In this document: positions 20,286 to 31,261 of the stretch, piece by piece
Layout of the letters: each line of letters starts with the position of its first letter
Numbering within the stretch: position 1 is the first letter of the stretch
Source: Rhexocercosporidium sp. MPI-PUGE-AT-0058
Lineage: Eukaryota; Ascomycota; Leotiomycetes; Helotiales
Reading direction: 5' to 3'
DNA: 64,000 bases
Assembly: GCA_020746875.1 (NCBI GenBank)
Contig: JAGTJL010000001.1
Location: 4,712,001 to 4,776,000 of the forward strand
Made by a program: the position numbers and the translations under genes
The notes under the pieces: model-generated
Database searches by the model: none
The model's input: the letters and a program-made list of their open reading frames with translations, nothing else
Told to the model about the DNA's origin: nothing

Positions 20286-21704
20286 ATGCCATCGACCCTT
20301 TCGGTAAAGGATAAGAGGAAAGAATCTGGAGAACCGTTTACGGACAGCACCTTGGATGTGCCAACTCAGCCTGAGGCTACCAATCCAGTCCCAAATCAGA
20401 TTCCCAACGGTGGATTGCTGGCATGGCTTCAAGTCATCGGCGCATTCTTTCTCTTCATGAATTCCTGGTAAATGAACCCTTTCCAAGATTCTTGTTCTAC
20501 CATCTAAATGTCTTCTCTAGGGGTGTCACAAACGCCTTTGGTGTCTATCAAGCATACTACGAGACGGATCTCCTCAAAAACGTATCAGCGTCTAATATTT
20601 CATGGATTGGTTCCTGCCAAGCATGTCTCCTCCTCATAATCGGCGTCATCACCGGTCCTATCTACGATGCTGGATACTTCAACAGCCTCCTCATTGCTGG
20701 GTCTTTCTTGGTTGTTTTCGGCATGATGATGACGAGCATCGCAACCAAATTCTGGCAAATATTGCTAGCACAAGGTCTCTTCATTGGCTTTGGGAGCGGC
20801 TGTCTATTCATACCAAGTGTTGCTATCGTGTCAACGTACTTCAGCACAAAAAAGTCATTTGCAACTGGCATTGTAGCAAGCGGCAGTAGTATCGGTACGT
20901 CAAGCATACCACATTCTTCAGGGCACCAGTACTAATTTTAATTGTTACATAGGCGGTATCATATATCCGATCATTTTCCATCAATTGCAGCCGCGTATTG
21001 GATTTGGATGGGCGACTCGAGTTATCGCGTTCATCATGCTTGCTACGCTTGCCGTATCCATGTCTGTTTTGAAGGCTCGCGTAAAGCCTTCGTCAAAGCG
21101 TCAACTCCTCCAACTCTCGGCATTCAGAGAGATCCCCTATACAATGTTCGGTGTAGCCGAATTCCTTGGATTCATGGGTCTTTACATCCCCTTCTTTTAC
21201 GTTCAACTTTACGCCTCTCAGAAGACGGATATGAGCGGTACCCTGGGATTCTACATGCTTCCCCTTCTCAACTTCGCCTCGATCTTTGGCCGTATTATTC
21301 CGAACTTCTTAGCCGACAAGATGGGTCCATTCAACATTCTCATTCCATGCTCTCTTATATCAGCTGTCCTGGCATTTTGTTGGATCAAGATTAACACCAC
21401 TGCCGGGCTCATCATCTTTTGCATTTTTTACGGATTCTTTTCCGGTACCTTCGTTTCATTGCCTCCAACGACGGTAGTGAGCCTGTCGCCAGATATGGGG
21501 GTTGTGGGAGTCCGCATGGGGATGAGTTTCTCGCTGGCAGGTCTGGGATTGCTTATTGGAAACCCTGTTGCTGGCGCGATCCTTGGGTCGGGTAGCTGGC
21601 TAGGCGTTCAAGTGTTCTGTGGAGCGTCTGTAGCGTTGGCAGCTTTGGCGTGCATTATTGCGCGGATCTCAAAAGTTGGGCCAGAATTGCTCGTAAAGGC
21701 ATAG
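20286..21704 (+). CDS. MFS transporter, monocarboxylate (MCT) type
   Basis: Spliced model: 20286..20467, 20521..20894, 20953..21704; 435 aa, frame kept. A short hydrophilic N-tail is followed by about 12 hydrophobic segments. PNGGLLAWLQVIGAFFLFMNSWG, NAFGVYQAYYE, STYFSTKKSFATGIVASGSSIGG and YPIIFHQLQPRIGFGWATRV are hallmarks of fungal MCT-like MFS proteins. Members of this family in gene clusters often export or import small organic acids or metabolites, at the plasma membrane. Position: upstream of the NRPS and on the same strand, so export of the peptide product or uptake of a precursor is a reasonable inference. No substrate can be read from sequence. Confidence 0.92.
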
Positions 21705-21780
21705 GTTGAATATTGGTCCCTCAAGCTCCCCAACCCCTGTTAGGGGATAGCTGGATCAACTGATTATTCAGGATTGCCTT

Positions 21781-21865
21781 GATCTAATCCATGATCTGAT
21801 ACTAATCCACGGTTTTCATCCATGATTTGATACTAATCCATAATCTGATCCATGACCTAATGCGG
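21781..21865. repeat. Short tandem repeat, ATCYATGATYTGATACTA-type units
   Basis: Units related to CTAATCCATGATCTGATA recur four to five times with small changes just downstream of the transporter stop codon. Confidence 0.55.
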
Positions 21866-22707
21866 TGATCTTTCCTGCTCTTTCGACATATATCTTCCTT
21901 CTCCTGTACTTAGAACCCTCGTAGTTGACCTGAAAATATCTTGATTACTACCGTTACAACCCCATGAGGAAGGTTTTTTCTTCTTCCGGTTTTCCCCCTT
22001 ATAGGGAAGGGGATGGGTCTCTATATTTGCCTTGGACAGATAACGCCATCTAGGAGAATTAAATTTGAACTTCAATTCTCCTGATTAACTAATTAAATCA
22101 AAAACAAGACTAAGTGATTCTTGTTGCATTAAAAGTTAAATCTTGAAAGCTAGCCAAGAGATCATATTTCTCAGTGAAATCTTGCTAAGGCCACTCAATC
22201 CTGGAACTTTCAGACGATCCTTGACCAGCTCGCGCGAGCCTATAATTCTCCGACAGATTCAGCCGACAGGGGAGATCCTATGGAAATTGGTCGGATTAAC
22301 TCTATTGAGATTAATCATTTGGGTGAGATCATATACCCGGACCCGAGCAAGGAGGATCTCAACGACGTTCAAGCACAGTTGAACGTTGTTTCAACATTTG
22401 GGCGTACGAAATGAGGTAATATTTCTGCAGATCCAGGAGATCTCTTGGTCAAACGCTCCCTGCATTGAAGAAAGTCTTAAGAATTCTTGCCAGAGCGAAT
22501 ACTCCGTGGGGCAAAATATATTCACCCTTTGTTTGGGAAGGTCGGTCTGCAAAGGCAGAGCCTCCACTTCTTGTGATTTTGAGATATGCATGGGACAAAA
22601 GATCGCTCATATAGAGTTTCTCGATCAAACGTTTAAAAATGGACCCGAAGAACCTAAAGTTTCATTTACTTTGGTACTCGGGGTATTATGTCCTGCCAAG
22701 ACTTCTA

Positions 22708-23190
22708 CTATCCCCCCCCCCCCCTTAACAAACGTTAAACCGTACCTTTTGTGGATCAGAACCCTGGAGAGCTTGCTCTACTAGAGCCCTGGTAACCTCA
22801 ATGCACAGGCCAAAATCTGATCAGTTGTAAGAACCAGGGTGGCTGTAGAAAGTTTTAGCACCTGGCGAAGGCTGAAAGCAGCAGAATTTACAGTAACCTC
22901 CCCTGTCCCAATGTTATTCGGTGGGGACAATTTGCCTATCGGTTAAACGCAAAAGGGGCAGATCTCGAGCTGCTTTGTAGTCAGACAAGGGGCGTACGGA
23001 ATTCGAATTTGGTATGTTGACAAAGCAACCGTGAGGTGATATAACTTTTGCCACCTTTAAAGCAGCTGAGAAAAAAAGTCTCCACGTATAACATGGGGGG
23101 TGGGTACTGTAGTGGTCAGACGCTCTTGTTCGCTACCTATACGTTGTCCAAAATTTGTGTGTTTTAACGTTTGTTAAGGTGGGGGGATAG
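22708..23190. mobile_element. TIR element (483 bp) inserted into repeat R
   Basis: The left end starts CTATCCCCCC and continues into CTTAACAAACGTTAAAC. The right end is the reverse complement (GTTTTAACGTTTGTTAAG ... GGGGATAG). TA is present at 22706-22707 and 23191-23192, while the uninterrupted copy of R has one TA at this point. Non-coding. It carries MITE-1 copy B inside. Confidence 0.8.
22891..23109. mobile_element. MITE-1 copy B (219 bp), nested
   Basis: Reverse-complement relative of 19241-19452: shares CTCACGGTTGCT, GTCAACATAC and ATCTGCCCCTTTTGCGTTTAA. The ends are CAG...CTG with TA on both sides (22889-22890, 23110-23111). It is inserted inside the 483-bp element and is strongly diverged from copy A. 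Confidence 0.75.
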
Positions 23191-23576
23191 TAGAGGTTTC
23201 TTTAAAGCCAGGGGGTTTCAACCAATAGATTTTCCGGATTTCGAAATTACTACCAAATCAAGTAAATTCCAGATGTCGAGACTTTGGACTTATTACCGGA
23301 TGGCAGGAGTAGCCTACGTATTGGACGGAAGGAAATATTCTACTACCGAGCTTGTTATTCTTTTGGGCAGTTAGATGGGCCTCTGAAAGAGCCCCTGCTC
23401 GATAATTAGATATACAAAGTATAAGTCTTTCGTGGCTTTTTCTTCTATCGGAAAACATTCTCCATAGAATTCACCTGCCTCCTCCGATCTCTTGAAACCT
23501 TCCCATATCGTTGCTTCATATAGCCATCACTATCTCCAGAAAGACTTCAAAATTGTCCAAAACACTACTTTTCCAT

Positions 23577-26500
23577 ATGGGTTCTCTATGTTTTGACGAG
23601 AACATGCACTCTCACCATAATGGAGAAGGGTGGTTTCGTATTCAGATGAATATGTCAGCCTTCTCGATCTCAGATGAGGGAAAGTTACTTCTGGGATACA
23701 AGGCAATAAATTCCAAGTGTAAGTCCTCCCAAAAAGTTTCGGGTTCCTTTAATCTAGCTGGTATAAATGTTCATAATTCATTACTAACATGTTAGAATCC
23801 AGTTCCGTTTCTCCAGATGGGCGCAAATTTGAGTTATCAATCCATCCTGAATTCCAATCTTTCCTCCTCAATCGTCACCGACAAAAGCATTCCAGCTCGC
23901 CTTCCTACACCTCCAACTATGTCAGGAACACCATTTCAATCGGAGTCGCCGCCAAGGAGCCCTCCATTGCTTTCTATCAAAGACAGTAAAGCTCGCTTGA
24001 CTCTCGGCACATCCAACCAGCCTAGCAACGAATCGATATTGACTCTCGATGTCCACCGGACACTATTTGATCAATTTTCTCTAAATTTGATCAACTCGGA
24101 TCTCAGGAATGGGAAATTGAGCCGCGATCTCGAGGGCTTGGCATCTAAGCACCTGAGTGGGAGCAAGTCTTTTTGGGGTTCTGTCCTCTACGGAGCTGCC
24201 CCTAAATCCGCAATCCCATGGAAACACATTGCCGATGAATATATCTTGTCCAGAAACAGGATGTCGAGAAAAGTCAAAATGGAGCTATCTGCCTTGAACA
24301 ATCTGCAAATGTTTAAAACTTCCTCCGGCTTATCAGAAAAATTCTTGCTGGAAGCCTTGTGGGTCGTCGTTCTCTACCACCATACCGGAAGCTCCAATAT
24401 TCTCTATGCATCAGCTGGGAAAGACGCCAACGTCGCCGCGCCCTGGATTCTAGATATTTCCCCAGATTGGGTGTATCCAGTTCAGCTATCAATAAACCCT
24501 GACTTGACACTCGATGCCCTTGTTAAGGCAATTGCGTCATTCAAAATCTTGGCCTCTCCGAACGCTTACCTGGGATATGATGAGATACTATCAAGCGCCG
24601 CAGCCCTCAATATTGAAAGCTTCTTCAAGTACTCTACAGACACGACCATATCTTCATCAGCCGAGCATTTCAAGAGATTCCCCATGGCACTGGAGGTTTC
24701 TGGTTCTCATACCATCAATATCAGCTTCGAACATGGCCGTCGGATTGATCCAGAAGATGCAGCAGTCCTTCTTCAGCACTACTGCAATACTGTCCAGACT
24801 GTCCTGAATACAACTGGTTTCTCAAACTTGGCCATCAACGAAATTGGGATCGATTCCAAAGATGAATCTCAAGGCATTATCTACCAAGCAAAGAGTTCTG
24901 CTATCATCGAACCCACAAACATTGTCAAGATGTTTGAGGAGCAGGTTAAATCTCAGCCGTCGGCACCTGCTCTCCAGTTTGAGCAACAACCGCCTTTGTC
25001 ACACGACCAACTCAACCGACTGTCCAACCTGATTGCTCGGAAACTCTCTATCAAGAAGGGAACAATCGTTCCTATTTGTATGGATCGTTCCACTGAACTC
25101 ATAGCCTGCATTCTGGCAGTCCTTAAATCTGGAGCGGCGTATGTCATACTCGATCCAGAAAGTCCTGTGTCACGAAACACCTTCATCATCAATGACTGCG
25201 AGGCGGAGCTCGTCCTTGCTCACCGCAGAATTTCACATAATTATGAGAGAGCTTGCATTATCGAGGATCTACTTGCGAAGGTAACCGAACCATCGTTTCA
25301 AGGGGATGATTCCAATTTATCTCTGAATATTGATTCAGAAAACACTTCCTACCTCATCTATACCTCAGGGTCAACCGGGGCTCCCAAGGGCGTGCTGATA
25401 ACTCACCGGGCTGCAACAAATGGAATTTCCCACTTTTCGCTCGGTGGGAAAATGCGCTGGCTACTCTTCTTCAACCCGATATTTTCCGCTGCACAGCGAA
25501 CAATGCTCGCCACTTTAATCAAAGGTGGCACGCTTCTCCTTGCCAGTAAAGAGAAACTGTCAGCTTCCCTTGCAGATGTCATCAACAGTATGGAGGTAGA
25601 TTCCCTGGGTATAACCCCATCGGCTCTCTCCCTGATTTCACCATCAGAAGTGACAAAACTCAAACAAGTCACATTGATTGGAGAGGTCATACCCCAGGAT
25701 ATTGTGAAGACGTGGGCTGGACATGTCGAGCTTCGGAATAATTTCGGACTGAGTGAATGCACGCAACTAAACCTTGGATCCAGATTATTACCCGGTAGCA
25801 ACCCTCGGGTAGTTGGCAAACCTAGAGATACTACGTGTGCCTACATTCTTAGGCCTGGAGGCGTTCAGATGGCTCCTCTTGGCACAACTGGTGAACTCTG
25901 CCTTGCAGGGCCCCAACTTGGTTCTGGGTACCTCAAGAACCCCGAGCAAACAGCAACAGTCTTCATCGACAATCCGTTTGGCACCGGAAAGCTCTACCGG
26001 ACTGGAGATGCAGCAAAATGGCATGCTGATGGATCTATTGAGATTGTTGGGCGAATAGACTTTCAAATCAAGATCAATGGCCAGCGAATAGAGCCCAAAG
26101 AGATTGATGAAGCGATGAGGAAGTCCAGTCTAGTAAGGGATTGCCTGACAGTGGCAGCTTCCATTGACGACCGAAAGGTTCTGGTTGCTGGCATTATCCT
26201 CAATGAGAGAAGTAGCTGGCAAGAGTCCATCCCACTACTCCGTCAGCACATGGAAACTCTGGTACCGGCGTACATGGTCCCATCGTTCTGGATGCCACTG
26301 GAGAATATTCCAGTCAATGCTAATGGCAAGGCAGACGTTCCAAGAACCCGCGAACAGGCTGAGCTTCTTGGCCTGGAGGGGCTAGTACGACCTCTACGGC
26401 CTCTGCGCCAAACGGAACCAAACGACGAGATTTTACACGAAGCTGAAACTAATCTTCGCAATATTTGGGCCCAAATACTCAAGGTTGATGCTGAGACCAT

Positions 26501-29500
26501 TTCTCGAGATGACTCATTTCTCGTTCTTGGGGGTGATTCTCTCCAAGCACTTCGGGTTATCGTTGCTTTGCGGAAGCAGAACTACAGTGTCACACTTGGG
26601 GCCGTGCTCGGAAGCAAGTCTTTGAGCGAGGCGGCGAAAGCATGTATCCCAATTCTAGGCGGATCAAACGAAGACGCGAAGCCCTTTGAGTTGTTGAATG
26701 ACTCTGCGACATTCGGCCAGCAAGCTGGAATAGGAATCGCTGATGCATACCCAGCAACACCCTTCCAGGAGAGTTTGGTTGCAGCTTCACAGAAAGGCTT
26801 GACTATGTACAATTACCAGCGGGTCTGGGATGTGAGCAATGCAAATATTGGAAAGTTACAGAGTGCTTTCGCGTATGTCATGGGCAACAACGAGATCCTC
26901 CGGACTTCATTTGTCTCTGATGGGAACGGAATTGTTCAGACTGTGAAAGAATCCACGGATCTCCCGTGGTCACATGCATCCAGTTCTCTCGAAGATTTTC
27001 TCATCGCCGATAAAGCCAAGGGATTCCTCTTGGGAGAAATTTTCTGGAAGCTCACTCTTGTGAATCAGACACTGCTGGTGGTAACAATGCACCATGCACT
27101 CTTTGATTTCTGGTCACATAGATTTCTGTATGAAGATGTTGCTGCAAGATATCTTGGCAAGTCGGTTCCAAAGAGAACACCTTTCAGGCGATTTGTTAAG
27201 CACTTGCTGCAGAGAGACACCGCGAAAGATGATAAATTCTGGATAAAATACCTCTCTGGTGCCGAGCGCTCCATTTTGAACAACTCCCCGGTCCCAGAGA
27301 GAGTCAGTTTAACTCGAAATCTGGACTTTGACCTGAGTTTAGCCGCCACTAAGTTGAAACTCACACCGAGCTCAATCATTTATACGGCGTGGGCCATTCT
27401 CCTCGCTCAGCGCCTAGGCAACAATGACGTCTCTTTCGCAACCACACTTTCTGGTCGTGATACCCCGATTTCTGGAATTGAGGATGTTGACGGGCCAACA
27501 ATGACAACTGCAATGCAGCGAATCGTGGTCGACCCAAAACAATCAGCGACCAGTCTAGTCACGATGGTTAACAAACAATTCTTTGAGCTTGTGGAACATT
27601 CACAATTGGGTTTGCATAAGATATTGTCCTCGACAGGCACTCACTTGCAAAACTTCGACACACTGATCAACATCTTGGTAAGAAAGGAGGAAGACGAAGA
27701 TACGACGGCACTATTCAAGCGTCATGGTGAGAAAGCTGCATGGGAGTCAGAATTTACCAGTATCGATGTTGAAGATGTTCCCACTGGTACAACACTCCGG
27801 ATCTCAACAAATATGGAGAGCCGTCGGGCTTCATTCATCCTAGAATCTCTCGCCATTACTATCAAGGCAATCCTTGATCATCCAACTCGGGAGATAGGTT
27901 CAATGGCACTAATGGGGGAAAACGAAATCGACTTTCTCAGCAACGAAATCTCGAACAGGAATACTTTGGTCGTACCAGAGCCGGCTTTGCTTCAATCCCT
28001 CTTCGAGAAGGAAGTTGAGAGAGCACCAGGTACTATTGCGATCGACTGGGACTCGGAAACATTGATCACATATCAGCATCTAAATACAATGGCTAACCAA
28101 CTTGCGTCCTGCCTGATCGTAAATGGTATCCACCCAGGGGACACGGTTGCTTTACTTCTCGACAAATCTGTGGACACAATTGTCGCAGTATTGGGAACAA
28201 TGAAGGCGGGGGCTGCGTACGTTCCTCTCAATCCAGACGCTCCTGTGGAGCGAAATGCTTTCATTATCGAGGACGTGAAATCCAACCTAGTTTTGGCGCA
28301 TCGAACTCACACAGAGCATATCGATACTCTTGGCGCCACCTCGTTGTACATGGAAGATCTGAGACTGGTTGAATATCCTTCCCATCGTCCTACCGTTCAA
28401 GTTTCTCCCTTGAATCTCGCTTACGTCATATACACATCTGGTAGCACTGGGAAGCCCAAAGGAGTCCGAGTGCCCCATGCCTCAGCTCATTCTGCAGTCG
28501 TGAGCATGCTGAATGCTGAAGGTCGTTTTAAGGGAGAATGGCGCACACTTCAGTTCGCTAATTACGTTTTTGATGCCTCAGTTCAAGATATCTTTAATAC
28601 ACTAAGCTCGGGGGGGACGCTCTGTATGGCCCCAGCTGAGAAAATGATGTCGAATATCAGTGGCGTTATCAACCAAATGTCTGTCAATGCAGCAATCCTG
28701 ACACCTACCGTCGCAAAGCTATTCAAACCAGAAGACGTTCCAACGTTTGTCACTCTCATCGTGGGTGGCGAGCCGTTGACGCCAGATGTTATTCAGACTT
28801 GGGCACCAGGCCATAGGGTCCTCAATGTCTATGGTCCAACAGAAACGTCAATGGTGGTAACCAAAAAAGTCGTTACGGGCGATGGCCACCCTAGCAATAT
28901 TGGAAAGCCCTTTCCTACGGTTGAGGCGTTCTTGCTTCATCCCGACGGAGACAACCTGGTTCCATACGGATCCATTGGCGAGCTTTGCATCAGCGGACCA
29001 CAGGTCACTGGCGGCTATGTTAACATGGAAAATTCTAGTAGCTTCGTCAAGCATGGGGGGCTCGGAAGTAAATCTCATATTTTGTAACTAACGGTAAATG
29101 CTTACTAACCAAACCAGTCAATCACATGTATCGGACAGGAGATTTGGCCAGGTGGCTACCAGGTATCCACTCAATATACCAAATTACCATATCAAGCGGA
29201 ATACTGATATTTTATTAGGACAAGAACTCCAGTGCCTCGGGCGTAAAGACTATCAGGTCAAGATTCATGGCCATCGCATCGAAATAGGCGAGGTCGAACA
29301 AGTGATCCTCAGGTCCGACGCAGTACATGATGCCGTTGTAGTTCTCGCGGAAATCAACCAAAAGCCCCAGCTCACCGCATTCGCAATTTTCAAAGATGGC
29401 ATTCAGGGTGACATGACCTACGAAAGCAACCTCGCCGAACTCAGGAAAGGCTTAAGTATGTTGGCTCCCTACATGGTTCCAAAAGCCGTTTTGCCAGTAG

Positions 29501-31261
29501 ATTCGTGGAGAAAGCTTCCCTCTGGTAAGGTAGACCGGAAGTTTCTGAAGAGTCAGGCCGAGCGAATGACTCTGAAAGAGATGTCTCGGTACTATATTGA
29601 TGGTGCTGGTAGAAAAGCTGAGGTAGTTCCCGTGACAAGTGAGGAGGAGAAGGATTTGGAAGAAATCTGGGCGAAGATATTCAATCTCCCCCCAGCTGAT
29701 ATCGGCTCTGCAGCTAATTTCTTCTCGCTGGGCGGCGATTCAATCTCTGCCATCAACATGGTTAGTTTGTGCCGCAAAGTTGGCTACGAGATGACGGTCG
29801 GCCAAATCTTGAAATTTCCTGTGTTGAAAGACATGGCTGCCAGGTTCACGAAGAAGGTTTCTGATGGTAAACTGAAAGAAGAGGAGATTTTCGTTCCATC
29901 AAACGAAGTAATTCAGGAGATAGAGCGGGTGGGGCTCAACATGAACTCCGATGTTGAATATGGTAAGATTGTCCTAGCTGCTTGCTTTAGCCTCGTAAAG
30001 TTTAGTCTAACAAAGCTGTCTTGCAGTATATCCGAGTCCTCCAGGCCAAGTGGAGTTCCTCAATCACGGAAAGCGCGACGGCCAATTCTGGGTGTTGACA
30101 ACTGTTCGAAAGCTTCCTAGTACAACAAATGTGCTGAAGTGGGTGGAAACCACGCTCCGACTGACAGAAGTCAACGATATACTGAGAACGACTTGGCTTC
30201 AAGTTTCAAACACTGAGTGGGTTGGCGTGGTACTCAAGCATTCGAACCTTCAAGTTACCTTCAACAATTGGAATACTGCGGAAGAGAGGGAGCGGATTAT
30301 CTCTCGAGTCCGAGACACCCGATTTTCCTTTGGCAAACCCTTCATTCGATACGATTTTCTCCGCAATACGTCAGAGCACAACGACGTCTCATGGGAAGTT
30401 GTTGTGAAAGTGGACCACGCCGTCTATGATGGAACACTCTTACGGATCTTCCAGGATCATTTCTCTGCCATTCAAAGTGGAGTTTCTCTTCCGCCGCATG
30501 AAAAATTCAAGGACTTCACGTCATTCATATGGAAAGAGAATAAGGGATCATCTTTAAGCTTTTGGAAGGAGTTCATGAAAGACAAGACATTCGTTTATCC
30601 TGCAATACCTACCCCTCAGATCACTCGAGCAATCGTCAAGGCGATCCCCATCAACCTTGACGAAGTATCCCAACTTTCCAATGTCACTGCATCTATCATC
30701 TTCCAAGCTGTCTTCCAAATTTGGCTCGCCCGCATTACGAAGCAAACAAATGTCGCCTTTGATTATCTTCTCAGTGGACGAAACGTGGCTCTGCCCAATC
30801 CTCAGAGTATCAATGGCAATCTCGCAAACATTTTGCCCTTCCGGTCCAATATTGTCAGCAATATGACAATACAACAATATTTAGAGGAGACTCAGTCCCT
30901 CTTTTGGGAAATCACTGAGAACGGAATGGTCGGCCTGGATAGCATTTACAATGCTGCTGGAGTCCAGAGACCACTGTACGGGAACAAAACCTTGTTTCTT
31001 TTTCAACCATTTGAGCCCAACAAGGGAAATTTGAGTGATGAGATGCAATGGGTCGTTATGGCAAAGTCTCAGGTGACGATGTATCAACCATATGGTCTAG
31101 TGGTAGAGGTATCAAAGGCCCTGAATGGATACAAACTTACAGTCATGTATGACGAGACACATTATGACGTGGCTGATGCAGAGGCCATTGCAGAGCAACT
31201 CCACTTGTTGCTGGAAGAGATGCTGGGGAATCTTCATGCACAAATAGGCAAATTTCTTTGA
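23577..31261 (+). CDS. Two-module NRPS, C*-A-T-C-A-T-CT
   Basis: Spliced model: 23577..23718, 23803..29067, 29118..29162, 29219..29962, 30027..31261; 2476 aa, in frame. An in-frame ATG at 23511 is an alternative start. Domains: residues 1-390, a C domain whose active site reads HRTLFDQ (about 132) instead of HHxxxDG. A1 follows, with YTSGSTGAPKG (about 566), FGLSECT in place of YGPTE, and GRIDFQIKINGQRIE; FSAA stands where FDAS is normal, so the Asp that binds the alpha-amino group is Ser. T1 has LGGDSL (about 957). C2 has HHALFDF (about 1144). A2 has YTSGSTGKPKG (about 1591), FDAS and YGPTE. T2 has LGGDSI (about 1989). The terminal C has DHAVYDGT (about 2195), fitting the xHxxxDxS/T pattern of fungal cyclising CT domains. 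There is no TE or reductase domain. Inference: it makes a cyclised two-unit product from a non-alpha-amino first substrate (for example anthranilate-like) and an amino acid. Confidence 0.93.
23719..23802 (+). other. First intron of the NRPS gene
   Basis: GTAAGT donor, branch site TACTAAC and acceptor CCAG. Using the nearer TTAG acceptor (23792-23795) would create a TAA at the junction, so the CAG at 23802 is the one that keeps the C* domain open. The exon before it adds the N-lobe of the first C domain. Confidence 0.75.

Larger units (their letters stand above)
22667..23295 (-). repeat. Dispersed repeat R, inverted copy split by a transposon
   Basis: The halves 22667-22707 and 23191-23295 together equal the reverse complement of the 19722-19867 copy, rejoining exactly at a TA dinucleotide. 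The intervening 483 bp is the inserted element. Confidence 0.75.
21705..23576. other. Repeat-rich gap upstream of the NRPS
   Basis: The gap contains a short tandem repeat (21781-21865), AT-rich sequence without genes (about 21870-22660), and a nested set of elements: repeat R interrupted by a TIR element that contains MITE-1 copy B. The NRPS promoter is confined to about 23300-23576. Confidence 0.6.

Noticed and set aside
23511..23795. Separate 94-aa gene before the NRPS
   Set aside because: Its C-terminal half aligns in character with the N-lobe of a C domain and splices in frame to the NRPS at 23803, so it is treated as exon 1.
29068..29218. Apparent stop and frame change inside the second NRPS A domain
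   Set aside because: Two short introns (29068-29117 and 29163-29218) with good GT/AG sites restore INHMYRTGDLARWLPGQELQC, so the gene is not broken.
29963..30026. Possible second gene starting at 30050
   Set aside because: The intron 29963-30026 joins it in frame to the upstream T domain; it is the terminal C domain of the same NRPS.
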